Assembly: GCA_025738555.1 (NCBI GenBank)
Contig: JAOVFP010000019.1
Location: forward strand, 1,612,001-1,676,000
Reading direction: 5' to 3'
DNA from: Cyathus striatus
Lineage: Eukaryota; Basidiomycota; Agaricomycetes; Agaricales; Nidulariaceae
DNA length: 64,000 bases
The notes beneath the pieces are model-generated. The model ran no database searches, was not told where the DNA came from, and worked only from the letters and a program-made list of their open reading frames with translations. Of this stretch, positions 33,496-45,664 are shown piece by piece; positions within the stretch are counted from its first letter, which is position 1, and each line of letters opens with the position of its first letter. The translations under genes and the position numbers were made by a program.

Positions 33496-35419
33496 TTATC
33501 GTGGCACCTCAAACCACACCTCCGCCCCATCCCTCCCCGTCCCACCAGGGACCTTCGAATCTCCTTCCCTCCCCCAAAAGTTCCCTTTAAACGCTAATCC
33601 CTCCCTCGGACCATGAACCCACTCCACCTCATACGTATCGTCCAATCCAACGAGAACCCCATCACCACCAGAATCAACATTTGTCCAAATGACGCTAGCA
33701 TTAAACACATTCCCTGTAAAATGCGTTAATCTGATATGCGTTGCATAGGTCCGATTCCAGGGTAAAATTAGAGTCGGAATTGATAGGTTGCTAGCTGAGA
33801 AAATTTGTTTTGTTGCTGGAGACGATAACACAATGCTGCAACGATCGTTTTCTTCGTTGTTGGAATTTACGAGACATGGAGATAATGTACCATAGGCAGG
33901 ATGATATAAATCTTTCTCTGCCAGTAGTTCAAACGACGACGATGGAGGCATAGGAGAAGAAGGCCGTGGCGTAACGGATTTCATTTGCTTCATATTCTCT
34001 TCCTCGATCTTCACAAATCTAGAAAAAGTCAATTAAGTAACTAAAATCACAACACGGCAAGACAAACCTATCGATCCAATCAACCTTCTCCAACCCAATA
34101 ACATCCTCAGCAATTCTCCACTTCGCAGCCTCAACAACAGGCATACCATCTTCGTCATTCGACAAGGTAATGATCCCCAGATTATCATTCGGAAAACGAG
34201 CAACCTGACTTCGAAAGCCAGGATCACCCCCCCCGTGCTCGATTACATCATGGCCTTGATTCGTGTACCTGATTTGCCCATATCCGTATACCTTTGGAGA
34301 TATTTCAGGGTACGGCGATACGCCGAGTGGAACTGTGATTCCTCTTGCAACGTGATCGATAACGATCTCGGGGACAATGGTACGATTGCTTTCGTACGGA
34401 TGACGACCTTTGTTTATAAGCATAGACATCCATACAGCCTGTGACAAAGCTTCATAAGTCTTTTAAAATGGCTAGCGAGAACAACTCACCAAATCTCTAG
34501 CAGAGCTCAAAACGCCCCCAGGACCCGCACCAACACTCTCATCACCAGGTCTCACGTAGTACGGAAAAGTAGCCACCTTAGTCCCGTTATAACCCCTGGT
34601 CAAATCCTTCATATGTCGTACATACCCATGAGCAAATTGCTTTTCGTGAGTCGCTTCTTCCACGGAGAACGTAGTGGAATTCATGCCGAGTGGTGTTAAA
34701 ATGTGCTGGGAGACGTATGATTCGTAGGATTGGTTTAGGAGAGCTTGAGGGAGATAAGAGAGCGTGATGTACATTAGATTGTTATATTGGAACGTGTCGC
34801 GGAATTCGGCTGAGGGTCGAAGGTTGCGAAGTGTTTTTATCTAGGGAAAAGATACGTTATATTGCAGCGTTAGGAGGATGTAATAACATACGATGCCTAA
34901 CGGTCCCTCTGGACTAGGATATCTCGAAAAATCGTGTCTCGGCATACCAGTTCTATGCGACAAAAGATCCTGTATTGTAGCATGATCACTTGCATACTTG
35001 TCCATAAGCCCCCACTCAGGAATCAAATCAGCAATCTTAGTATTCCAATCCAATCGAACCCCAAGATCCTTAGAAAGCGATTCATTGGATATAAGCAGTC
35101 CAACAGAAACAGCTAGAAAAAGCTTCGAATTGGACGCGATACAGAAGAGTGTATCAGGTGTCATAGATGTTCCATCGTTCCTAGCTACACCGTAGGAGCC
35201 AAAATCATGTACCCAGCATGTATCGTTGTCGTTGCAACGACGCACAGTGGCGACTGCGAGTCCTGTTGAGTTCCATTGTTGGAGGAGTTCAGTGATGTAT
35301 TGTGAGCTTTCTGGAGAGATAAGAGGGGCTTGTATGTTGTTTAGAGAAGGATACTGTAGGGTTTTTGTATATGAGAATAATGAAAGGATGGCAGTTGGTA
35401 TGAGCTTGAATAGATACAT
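33496..35419 (-). CDS. Secreted serine beta-lactamase/transpeptidase-like hydrolase
   Basis: Probable secreted serine hydrolase of the beta-lactamase-related (S12-type) fold; the substrate is unknown. Exons on the minus strand are 34892-35419, 34490-34840, 34068-34438 and 33496-34018. They total 1773 nt (590 residues), with introns of 49-51 nt. The N-terminus MYLFKLIPTAILSLFSYT looks like a signal peptide. The catalytic motifs are visible: SNSK (residues 96-99, SxxK), YNN (195-197, YxN) and HGG near residue 361. SHRTGMPRHD is typical of fungal members. The C-terminal 170 residues form the extra domain seen in such proteins. It is convergent with the DUF6533 gene. Tail fragments of the same gene occur at 11.0 and 22.5 kb. 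In fungi such enzymes more often act as esterases or peptidases than in antibiotic resistance, so no lactamase activity is claimed. Confidence 0.87.
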
Positions 35420-36419
35420 GGTAACCTGCTCATGCCATTCGCGATGATGATGGTAGTATGGAAGGTGACTAGGATTGTGCGAGCGCGGCTCGCTCGGGCC
35501 GCCTGTCGGGCCGGTGTCTTAATTTTAAACTTCCGGGAGCGTGCATTTTCCCATCGCATGTTCCTTCTTTCTTATCGCACAGTATCATGTGGGTATTGAA
35601 GTTTGATTGAAGTTATAGTCTTCTTATTACCTCTCTCTCAAACTACACATTGAATATTCCATTTCGGTTAAATGGGTATTGATATTGAACTGTAAGTTCA
35701 AGATGATATAAGAGGTTTGAGTAATTGTGTTGGAGGAGATATAAGATGTTTAAGTGTTCGAGGATGTAGAAAAGTGACGGAGGTGCTCGTCTTTTATATG
35801 ATAACTACGACGCCGTATGCCCACCAACTTCGCCACACTTGTTTCACCACAGTTACTACAAGTACCTTCTAGAACCATTCCGAAGAATAAGAAAGCTACA
35901 GTATATCATCATATGACTACTTCCGTCAACATTGTTATAAATAGAATACAATATTTTCGACCCCGATATTATTTATAGAGTTGTTGGTTTTAATGAGAGG
36001 TCATCGACATATCTGGATACTGTGTAGGTCCAACTTTCAACCCTTATGCCGACAATTGGGGCGCTACACTAAATATAAAGGCAGGACATTACATTGTTCT
36101 TCGCCTCTGTCCACCCATAATCTATTTTTATTGAGCCGTGGCGTATCGGTTACACTGTACATTTGTTCGTAGTGACAGAAAACGCTTCAAGCCACGCGAT
36201 TCCCAACTTCCCTATCCCTGACCAGGGCAATCAATTACAATGCGTTGAATATATCGTTCACAGCAACTTATGCTTAACCACCACATTTCACATATACCAC
36301 AGCCTCTATTGAGATAGCCAGTGTTGTCGTCAAGTGTACTAATTGTATATAAGGACGAATTTTCCAAACATTAATATAACACTCTTCAATTCTAAGTCAT
36401 CCATCATTCAGACTGAAGA
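35420..36419. other. Spacer; upstream side of the hydrolase gene
   Basis: No gene supported. A GC-rich patch at 35478-35517 (CGAGCGCGGCTCGCTCGGGC) stands out in AT-rich surroundings. GATATAAGAGGTTTGAGT at 35705-35722 is shared with 7173-7190, with a degenerate second copy near 35738. These may be LTR scraps. Confidence 0.4.
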
Positions 36420-38154
36420 TTACCCCCCTAAAGGCCCCCTAAAACCCAACTTTCCCTCTATAACACACCGATATTCCACACCCTCCTCGCCTTTAAAAGC
36501 CAAAAGCACCTTCTGCGCCTCTTCCTTTATCGCAACCAACTTCTTTACCTTTGGAGAGCCACGATTATTACCAATGGAGGACATCACCACCGCGCTCCAC
36601 AAACGAGCCAAATGAACTTGATAGTAGTATTCAATCGCTTGGAGCTTATGCTCCTCGATCTCCTTTTTGAGCGTTTCAGAAGACAATAGAAGACGCGAAG
36701 CGAGACAAAAGCGGGCTCTCATATCCCTCCTATCCCCAGATACAGCACCCGCCGCAAGAGGTCTCCCGGAACGAAGTTCCCGAGTTTGCATTTCCAAATC
36801 TTTCGCTCGGTCGAGCAGTTCATGTCGATAACCTTGTTCCTCGGGATGTTTACTCGACCCAGAACAGAAACCACATGCACAGGAAGGGATACCGTATGCA
36901 TTTAATGCGCTCTTCCTCTGGGCCAAACTTGATCCAAGTTCGACGTAGCCGCGTGTTATTTCTTCATTTTGGGCAATGGGACGCACAGCGCGGAGATGAT
37001 ATGTGAAAGAGGGGCGATGGAAGTATAGGTTTGTATTTGGAGTACAACTATACATTATATCAGCTTTGTACATCGACGAGAAAGTGCGAAAGGAGGTACC
37101 TATGATTAACCCTCGAGAGTTTCTCACATATGGCATGCAAAGTAACTTCCTGCCCTTCCCACTTCGGATCGGGATATTTTAATAATAACTTGTTGGTGCG
37201 CAGAATACCGTTGTAAATTCCGCACGGATCACCTGGAAAGGCGTTCGAAAGGGAGAGAATGGCAGACTGAGCTGCGGATGGGAGACGAATGAAGAGATGG
37301 TGGATGATGTTGGTGAATATGTTTATTTCGTTTTGAATTGTGTAGTCGACCCCCGAGGCAAAGGCGGAGGTATAGGGGAAAAGTAACGAGGTAGATGCTG
37401 TGCTTGTGGAACTTAAGGGCGAGGGCGTAGGAGCAGATGCCCAAGATGGATGAGAGGCGCTGATAGGCAAATATGCAGGCACCACAATCTTTGGCCTCTC
37501 AGAAAGCACCAATTCTCCCACTTCGATTATTCGTTTTGCGAACATCCCCCTCCCCATCCCTTTCCCAATGTCCCTCATGACATACGCAGCAGACGACTGA
37601 GCGTTACAGCCTGACTGAGGAAGTTTGTTGAGATATTTGACGATAACGGATTTAAGATCTCCGTGGATAAGGCACTGGCATTGTGAGTGTGGAGGGTCGG
37701 ATGGAGGGATAGAACTAAATATCAGGCTGTACGATGAGATATCTCTGCCTGGTGCGGTATGTTGGAGCCGTTCGGCGAGAATGTGGAGCATATCGACGAT
37801 GGAATCTGTGTAGAGGGTAGGGAACAAGCGAATCTTTCAGATAGATAATGTATAAACATACCGAGCCCCTCGATTGGTACGTCTGATAAGAGAGCATGAG
37901 TGATAAAACAGTACGAAGACCAAAAGTGTAGCATACCGGTAATCGGGTTATACGTGTTCATCCGTGGTGCACTGGTTGACAAACCACGACGTAACGCACT
38001 GAGCTGAACTTTCAACAGATTATTATCTGCAATAAAATGAACGCAGAAAGACGGAATGCACAAAGCAGAACTTACGCATCATATCTGCACTTCTAAAACC
38101 ACGTATGTAATCATTGGTCTTCCCACCCACAATGGAGAAGCAGCGTCTTAGCAT
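36420..38154 (-). CDS. SET-domain protein (fungal SMYD-like), 5 exons
   Basis: Predicted lysine methyltransferase-type SET protein of 507 residues. Exons on the minus strand: 38076-38154, 37937-38026, 37862-37882, 37100-37805, 36420-37047. They total 1524 nt in a single open frame with GT-AG introns of 49-56 nt. SET features: GKGMGRGMFAKRIIEVGELV at the N-terminal edge; the NHSCTPNT motif, whose serine codon spans the last intron; PIAQNEEITRGY; then a CACGFC cysteine group after the domain. The long insert between them (LSSTSTASTSLLF region) is low in complexity. No MYND finger is seen. The start MLRRCFS is the first ATG in the open frame; more N-terminal exons cannot be excluded. The histone or other substrate is unknown. 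A paralogue lies at 53976-55256. Confidence 0.8.
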
Positions 38155-39664
38155 AATGAACGAGCGTCCAGAGCGAAAAAGAGAGATAAAGGAAGAGTGG
38201 TCGTTGAGTATTGAAGGGTGGTCATTCTTATAGTCAATGGATAGGGTCGGAAATTTCAAGAACGTTCGTAAAAGGGCACCCCGAGATGCTGAAAGAGGGT
38301 GGGAAGACTTCGATTTTGATTCTTTGATGAAGGGAAAATAACAAGGTCATGGTGAATCGTTTCAGGACGCGGTTGAGTTAGTTGCTTCAGTATGTCACAA
38401 AACGGCAATGTGTTCTTCTACTGTGGATTAAAATGTGTTTAGCTTAAATTTTATATTAAGATGAAACCTACGAGCATGTCGTGTTGGAACTGCGCATATG
38501 TCGAATTAACTTTTGATATCAGCGACTGATGTACGCATAGAGCCGAGTAACTAAGTGCGAAACCGACCTCAGCTTGTGGCTTTGTGTAAGTAGTCCAAAA
38601 CTTGAAGTGAGTAGTAGTTGGTGCAGAACGAACACGTCGAAAGTTGATCAGGCTAACTAGGACTCCGTCCTCCAAGAGCCCAAACCCCATGCTAGCAAAT
38701 CTACTTCATGAAGGACTGAGAAAAGCGATGACTTGGTAGTTTGAAGTAGTACCTGAAGCAAAGGATCTTGGTTGGAGGCGAGCTGGCAAGACGTTGCCCG
38801 GGAGCCGGAGGCGGCAAAAAATTGTTTGGTATCAACGCTAGAAAATAACAACTACATACGTATTAGTCACATGAGCGTCCACACGTCCGAAACAGACCGG
38901 TCGTCCAACTTGCGTCCAACGCGATATTCATTCCTTGAAAATTACAAATATAACAAGAATATCAGATTCTAATACTATTTCCTTGGAAGCTCCTTCATGC
39001 TTACACGACTAAAAAGTGTCAAGTACGTTCGTGCATATGCTAACTCGTTCTCAACTCGTGCTACTAGCCTGAACGAACGGGAAGCGAGAATTCGGCGAGA
39101 ATCATAGAGACCATATTATTCACTTGGCTTCACAGGCGATAGTACAAAATATTTCCTACTCATAGGCACCCATTCCATTTTTGGAATAAAATAATACACA
39201 TGGCATGAATGGAAAATCCATTTTCGACACCATCTCATTTGGGGACGAACAAGTGAAAGTAGTCACCTAAATTCGTCCTTTCAGTTTCGAGACAATTCAC
39301 TAGACTTATAGCATACCGGATTTGGAGAAAAGGAAGGCATCACGTAATAGACTATGAAAACAAACAACGCCATTGTTGCATACGGACAACTTTCAAACAA
39401 ACGCAGCAACGCAGAACAATGTACAGCTTGATTGTTCCCTGTAACGAGCAACTGCAGTATTTAGCATGAATAGTGTAACAATAGATATTTAAATTGTGTA
39501 TCAAACTACCGTGTACCAAATTTATCGCAGTCCTCCCATCATATCCCATCATGTGCTTTAACTCAGTGGCGATCCCTCTGGATGTCAAGGATTTAATCTT
39601 CACATTCTACATCACATTGGCATCAAAACATTATGTTCGTTAATAGATCGATATTGTCCGCCTC
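38155..39664. other. Spacer between SET and F-box genes
   Basis: No supported gene. Open frames at 38451-38690, 38657-38851 and 39352-39603 (all minus strand) lack recognisable motifs and convincing splice partners. Confidence 0.4.
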
Positions 39665-40035
39665 TCAGACTAGGTGCAGTATGCCAGGAATGGCGGAAGA
39701 TTGTATGGTCAACGCTGCATCTGTGGGCTACTGTAATCACTATGTTTTCCCTAGTCCAATGCCTTCACCAGAAAAAACCCTCTGACCTCTTCTTTACCAA
39801 CTCTAAGAACTATCCATTGTCAATATTTCTTGACTTGCAGGGTAGAGTCATGACAAAATCGATATCTGAAGAGGTTTATACACATTGGACAAGATGAAAG
39901 AGAATGGACATAGATTGAAATGTTTAGATATAAGCACTGTATGGGACGAGGAGGACAAGTTTGCGTTACAGTTCGATGAACTCGTCTATATCCACCTGCA
40001 CATCCTCGAAAATAACCGAATATTATTTGACAGTC
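39665..40035 (+). pseudogene. F-box/LRR-like gene remnant
   Basis: This is a remnant of a gene like the next one downstream. LGAVCQEWRKIVWSTLHLWA corresponds to LGAVCKEWREVAWSTPSLWS in the neighbour, followed by NSKNYPLSIFLD. A frameshift near 39885 leads to LKCLDISTVWDEEDKF, matching LEYLDICLAQDSKDEF. The F-box itself, the start and the C-terminal half are missing. It is a tandem duplicate that has lost its ends. Confidence 0.75.
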
Positions 40036-40217
40036 TCACTCTGTAAATCAAACAATGAGAGTGCTGTCAAAGCAGGTATGCGTAATTTGATTGCTATCTA
40101 TAACAGGAAAGTACAAGTAAGACAATGAAGAACAAGTACATGTATAAACTTGAATCGTGCAACGACGTTTTCTCTATATCCCTACCAACTGTGCCAACCA
40201 TTGCACCACTGTTCACC

Positions 40218-41541
40218 ATGAGCTTAACCACTGCATCTAACCACACCACCCGCTCTCTGTTCGATACACTAATGCCCTTGGAAATAAAAGAAGCAATCTT
40301 CACCATTGCTTGTTTCACCGACCTTGACAAACAAGATTGGAGCCGAGGGTTGATGACAGGAGCCATCACACTAGGAGCAGTATGCAAAGAATGGCGCGAA
40401 GTTGCTTGGTCAACGCCAAGCTTATGGTCTACCGTAGTCCTTTTATTCTCCGATTACGGATGTTACGGCCAGAAAATGCTCTTCGACCTCTACATGCAAA
40501 ATTCAAAAAATTGTTTGTTGTCCATATCCATCGATTTCTGTTGCTGGGACTTTTCAGATGTTATGCCTTCAGAGGCATTATACGTGCTGAATAAAATGGA
40601 GGACGCCAGTAATAGGCTGGAATATTTGGATATATGTCTAGCTCAAGACTCAAAGGACGAATTTATTCGGACGTTCAATCAGCTCGCTCGATGCCACTTA
40701 CCCAAACTTGAAACAGTATACCTTCGATATTTCAATCGATTGCAGTGCGGCCCTACTAATCTCGGGAACGTATTTGGAGACAGTCCTCAGCTTCGCAATT
40801 TGTCCATCTCGAATTTGTACTACCGAAGTCCGGCATTGCTTGCCTGCAAGCAACTCACAGAATTGATCATCTGCAAAATATCTGAACAAAATTGCATTGA
40901 AGTGCTTGCTTCCTTGCCAAGACTCACAAGTTTGTGTTGTGATACGACCCTATTACATGTCGACCGGTACCTCTTTAACCTTTCATTATCCTGTGGCTCC
41001 CGCCGCAGTCATTAGCCACTCCTCGCTGGTCACTCTGAAGATTCTGAACACCGACGTTGAGTTTGCATCTTCTTTGCTCAATAATATTGCTTGTCCTTCT
41101 CTACGCGAACTCCATCTTCATAACCCGATATCACAATTAAAGAAGTCGATGTTGAAAGACATTGAAACCTTTTTGAAAGTTTCAGATTGCAAACTTTACG
41201 TTTTGCGTTTGGATGCTTTAATATTCACCGAAGATATCTGGCTAATATTGGATTGTGTAAGCACTACGCTTAATACTCTTCACTTGAAGGAATCTCCAAT
41301 CAGAAACCAAGATATATTTCCTTCATTTATCCAAAAACTACGTTCGGCGGCATTTCTACCGTGTCTCAAGGAATTATATATATGTCAGTCATTGGTACTA
41401 ATTGACTGTAAGGTGATTTTCAGGGCGCTGGAAGCACGATTCCAGTCTCTAAATTCAGAGTATGTGTCAAGACGTGTACGCTTAGAATGCGAGCTTAAAT
41501 GCAATTTGTATTCTTACATGGTCTGGTGGTGGGAGGTTTGA
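40218..41541 (+). CDS. F-box-type protein with LRR-like region
   Basis: Probable substrate-recognition protein for SCF ubiquitin ligases, as in the large agaricomycete F-box families. The F-box region is LMPLEIKEAIFTIAC followed by LGAVCKEWREVAWSTPSLWS. The rest is a degenerate leucine-rich region. The start at 40218 (MSLTTAS) is the most likely of several in-frame ATGs; the frame is open from 40125. The reading frame changes between about 40960 and 41010. A 79-nt intron at 40930-41008 (GTTTGT...CCGCAG) would restore one frame of 414 codons. However, the skipped part aligns with family members, so a recent 1-nt frameshift near 40980 is the alternative, which would make this a young pseudogene. 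It is part of a tandem group with its neighbours on both sides. Confidence 0.65.
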
Positions 41542-41798
41542 ATAGCACTTCCTACACATAAGTTGGGGACGAGAGGGAAAACAAGTTTTTTACACAATTT
41601 ATCATACCATATTTCTAATTTCCTGCGTACGGTATCTAGTAGTGAGATGGTTTGGCAATGAACCTTGAATGAAGGTGCCCATATTTGTATGTACGTATAT
41701 TTGTCTGTAATTCGCATTCCAGCTTAAGCCAAACAAACAATTTTCCCATTTGGTTGGCACACAGTCCGCGGCTTTCCAGGGCTTTCCTTTGCACCGTC

Positions 41799-43226
41799 AT
41801 GGTCTACCCGCCTCAAACTGGCCTTGCTCTCTTTCCTTCGGAAATTCTCAATATCATCCTCGAAATTTCTTGCACAGTCGATTTCGGACAAATACCCGCC
41901 AGGAGGATTACAACCCCTTTCTTACTGGGCTCCGTATGCCGCGAATGGCGTGATATCATATGGTCAAATCCTCGTTCATGGACTGCTCTTGTCCTTCGAC
42001 TCTCATGGATGTATTACTCCACTCAGATCAAGCTTCTAGATTTTTTCTTGAGGAAATCTGGGAGTTACCCGCTCTCCATATGTATCGAAGCAGATCATCA
42101 TGTATTCCAGTATAACCCTCCTAGAGAAGCCTTGCGAATGATTACCGAACATAGCAAGAGATGGGAATATTTAGATATCTGCATTTCGGACAATGGATTG
42201 AAATTGATTCAAAGTGTGCTTAATTCTAATGAGCCGCGAGTTCCTTTGCTTCGGGGACTCAGGGTGAAGCGATGTCAAGAAACGCGACGAATGGCACCAC
42301 ATATAACTTCCTTCGAAGTTGCTCCCCAACTCACCAGTGTATCGCTGTATTCTTTGGGGATACGCACCCTTTTACTGCCGTTGACCCAACTCACATCCTT
42401 TGAAGGATACGGGCAAACTACCAATGTAACGATCGATCTTCTCGAGGACTGCACAAATCTCGTGCATTGTCACTTCATTGCAGTACTGTGGACCTATGAG
42501 CAAAACTTCGCTATGAACTGGAGTCCCTCGACTCGAATAACCCTGCCTGGTCTAAAATCTCTATATATCACCAGCACCGACAGAAACTCCATGAACAACA
42601 TTCTGAACTTCATTTCCTGTCCGGTTCTGCAGGAACTTCGTTTGGATAGTATAAAGACAAGCGATGAGCCCAAGAAGTTTAATGGTCCTGCAGATTTACC
42701 CTGGAGCATGATAGAAGATTTTATTATAAGGTCACGTTGCCCTTTGGATGTTATAGAGTTGGCCACGACGCGCTTTAACGATCCGGATCCGACCATTTCA
42801 ATCTTCCAGAGATTACCTCTGCTTCGAAAGATCACGCTGGCGGAAGATATTAAGGCGAATAAGCCTAACATCGTCGGAGGCGACCGTCTTTTGCCTATTC
42901 TCATACAGAAGCTCAATACTAATTCGACCTTCCCGGATATATTCCTTCCAGTGATTGCAGAAATACGATATATTGGTCGAGTCTCGTATGGCTTGACAAT
43001 TGACCTACACCGCATCTATAACATGCTTAGCAAGCGTTGGGATGCGCAGCACTCAGAGGGCGTGTCTCGCCTGAAGGTCTTAGACTGGAAAATCGCATAT
43101 CAAGGTCATATACCTCCGCTTCGCGCGAGCGCGAAGGTCTGGAGAGGTGTACCGAACCTCCAGAAGGAAGGCCTGGATATCGCAATAGCTACCACTTCGG
43201 GAGTAGATCTGTTGGATCTGGAATAG
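41799..43226 (+). CDS. F-box-type protein with LRR-like region
   Basis: An intact single-exon gene of 475 residues from the ATG at 41799 (MVYPPQTGLALFPSEIL). The frame is open upstream to 41685, but the earlier part lacks F-box character. The F-box is FPSEILNIILEISCTVDF followed by LGSVCREWRDIIWSNPRSWT. The C-terminal region has irregular leucine-rich segments such as FISCPVLQELRLDSI. The expected role is target recognition in an SCF ubiquitin ligase, with unknown targets. It is a paralogue of the genes at 39665, 40218 and 56164. The shared end (SGVDLLDLE here) is not conserved in the others. Confidence 0.85.
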   Translation: MVYPPQTGLALFPSEILNIILEISCTVDFGQIPARRITTPFLLGSVCREWRDIIWSNPRSWTALVLRLSWMYYSTQIKLLDFFLRKSGSYPLSICIEADHHVFQYNPPREALRMITEHSKRWEYLDICISDNGLKLIQSVLNSNEPRVPLLRGLRVKRCQETRRMAPHITSFEVAPQLTSVSLYSLGIRTLLLPLTQLTSFEGYGQTTNVTIDLLEDCTNLVHCHFIAVLWTYEQNFAMNWSPSTRITLPGLKSLYITSTDRNSMNNILNFISCPVLQELRLDSIKTSDEPKKFNGPADLPWSMIEDFIIRSRCPLDVIELATTRFNDPDPTISIFQRLPLLRKITLAEDIKANKPNIVGGDRLLPILIQKLNTNSTFPDIFLPVIAEIRYIGRVSYGLTIDLHRIYNMLSKRWDAQHSEGVSRLKVLDWKIAYQGHIPPLRASAKVWRGVPNLQKEGLDIAIATTSGVDLLDLE

Positions 43227-43493
43227 TTCTTTCGGAGGGGTAGAGTACGACCGCATTTGCCGCAGTCTCCAGCTTGATGCACGACATGAAGGTGTGTAGA
43301 CATACCCCATTTACAACATATGTCAACTTACATTGATTATATTTAACAGTGTGTGTCTTGGAAATACGTTCTATTGGTATGCCATCAGCGTAATTGCATA
43401 TTAATTTTGCACTGTATGATATGACACGAAAATGATAATCCGTACTGAACTGGAGTGTTCACTAGACCTTAGAAGATCGAATATATAATCAAA

Positions 43494-45419
43494 TTAATAT
43501 CCGGGGCTCGAAGCTTCCTTGCTAGCGGGTTTACGTGCCTGCTCTGGACGTCGATGCTGTTGAAGGAAAGCAGGACCTTCTGACAGGTCTGAAAGCCCTG
43601 CATCACTTCGAACGTCATCTGCATAGCCCAGAGATATACCGTGATTGTTTGAAAGCAAGTCCGCTTGAGGCGGTGAAGCGCCTTCGGGATATCGTGGCGG
43701 TAACTCGACGACTTGTGTACCATCCTCATGGAAGACAGTTACCGGCGCTCTTCCACTATCATGATGCATAACATAAACTGCGTTTTGGTTATTCTTTTGA
43801 CCTTGTGAAGAAGCAACTGTTGAATTAATAGCAGAACTTGTGTAAGTGGAAGTTTCACCCTGGCTCCCTGGAGGTAGTTGACCGTGCTCGGGATGCGCTA
43901 GGAATGGCTCTACTGTAAACGCGGAGTTGTTAGTTCTGTTCATGAACGTTTCAACAACACCAGTATGAGACTGCATCTCAGATACTGTGACACTGGGATG
44001 ACTATCTCCGTCTCGTCTCCTGTGGCACCTGAGAAGAACGAACGCAGATAAAGCCCCTAGGAATAGACCAACAACTAGACCGCCAATGCCTGAACCTATT
44101 GCGATAGCAGGCTTAACGGTCTTCGGTTCCCTGAGAGAATACGGTTAGGATTGACGATTCTCTAGCAGATAATACAAATCGTACTGCTCCACGCCTGGTG
44201 TGGCTGCTAAGCACTCTGTCGATCCTCCACCACCACTGTGCAATAAACCGTTGGACCACATGTTCCCAACGGAATCGACCAGACTAATGAAGAATGGAGT
44301 TCCCCATGAGAGACTGACAGTCCAGTTAATGGCCTTCATGTCATTCTGTGTAATGTTATACGGAGGGTGCAACGGAGGCGCGACCTAAGACTAATTAAGA
44401 ACTTCTTAAACAGGTATAAAAACGGGGTGGTACGATACCGTCAATGTGTAGGGCGGTGTGCCATTTTTGGGTGTCACCGATATGTCAGTGCACTATATTT
44501 CCATCAGCACACGAAAGCACCAGGTCAAGAGTAACATTACCTGGTCTATCCAGCCGTATTGCGACATTGGACCGTTGTCTACTTCCGCATCTACATCGAG
44601 AATGGGGTTAAAAGTGATATTCGGGCAATGCGGAGTTGAATCGGCAGGAATCATTGTATAAGTTGCTTGGCATCCTCCAGTATTACCGTTCTTGTCGAAC
44701 TAACATAATACGCATTAGAATCCGGCGTTTCTTATTCGAATTTTCGGAAGGCATTACCATGCAAATTTGATACTAAGCACGCTGATGTTAAGGAAATCAT
44801 AATACATAGAGATATGGAGACTCACCAAATTTCCTGGAGCGAAGGGAACTTGCCAATCCTACAACAATGCCAAGGCTAAGGAGCACATTAAATGGGATTA
44901 TCGATTGGGGAACATACGAAACTCAAGCCGTCTCCTGCAGGGATGATGAATGGTATAATGTATGCCCTAGACGAAGTAAGTACTCCTAGCAGGTACAAAA
45001 GATAGCAGAATAACATACGTCGTGTACACTTGAAGGTAATACGGCGATACAGGATTTGGGCTAGTAAGTTGTGGGTGATACGTCTCAGACTAAACGGTAA
45101 TCCAACATACCCTGTAGCTGTACTTCGTTCCCAATTAATGTTTATCGTATCACATTGCTCTAAACTCCGAGTTATGATGATCTGAATCATACGACTTGGA
45201 CGTATACGCACTTGTTACTGGTACTGTAAACGGTTGAGTAGAATTGCTGTAGTCGAAAAAGAATGACTGAAGTAAAAGTCAGGAGGATTTTGGCGCGTTA
45301 AACAATCTGAACTTTACCTGTTCAAGGAATGGCGTGACAACAGCATGGACCAAAGAAACGCATGTTGAAGAGATTAAAAGAAACAGTGCCGCAAGACGGA
45401 TATGCAGAAAGATACCCAT
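43494..45419 (-). CDS. Type I membrane protein with PPxY tail, paralogue 1 (11 exons)
   Basis: Predicted single-pass surface protein of 464 residues; function unknown. Exons on the minus strand: 45318-45419, 45212-45266, 45111-45159, 45019-45060, 44918-44966, 44826-44858, 44758-44772, 44541-44699, 44439-44492, 44185-44384, 43494-44130. They total 1395 nt, all GT-AG. A signal peptide (LAALFLLISSTCVSLVHA) comes first. A cysteine-containing ectodomain follows, with DWQVPFAPGN, the YQICM micro-exon (15 nt), NGNTGGCQATY and NWTVSLSWG. One membrane span (IAIGSGIGGLVVGLFLGALS) precedes a basic stop-transfer stretch (RCHRRRD). The cytosolic tail holds AVYVMHHDSGRAPVTVFHED and VVELPPRYPEG, a PPxY motif of the kind bound by WW domains of Nedd4/Rsp5 ligases. 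A paralogue lies at 50024-51951. Confidence 0.85.
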
Positions 45420-45664
45420 ACTGGCACAAGAGAACGAAAAATAACAGGCGAGCGGAAAGGAAGAAAGGATGGGGTAAATTTGGGGTTAATCTTACTTAGT
45501 GACAGTCGGACTGGACAGCTACACTAACAGACCCGAATATGATAGCCGAGTGCGGCTTCTTCGGAGGGATACATAGTTTCAAACTCCCATCAGCTTGAGC
45601 GTTGACAACGTCTTCGGAATGTCGACAGATACAGTAGCAAGATATCATAATCTATTAGAATGCA

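Noticed and set aside
34490..35419. Calling the hydrolase a true beta-lactamase
   Set aside because: The SxxK/YxN/HGG motifs define the fold only. Fungal members act on other substrates, and nothing in the sequence points to beta-lactam hydrolysis.
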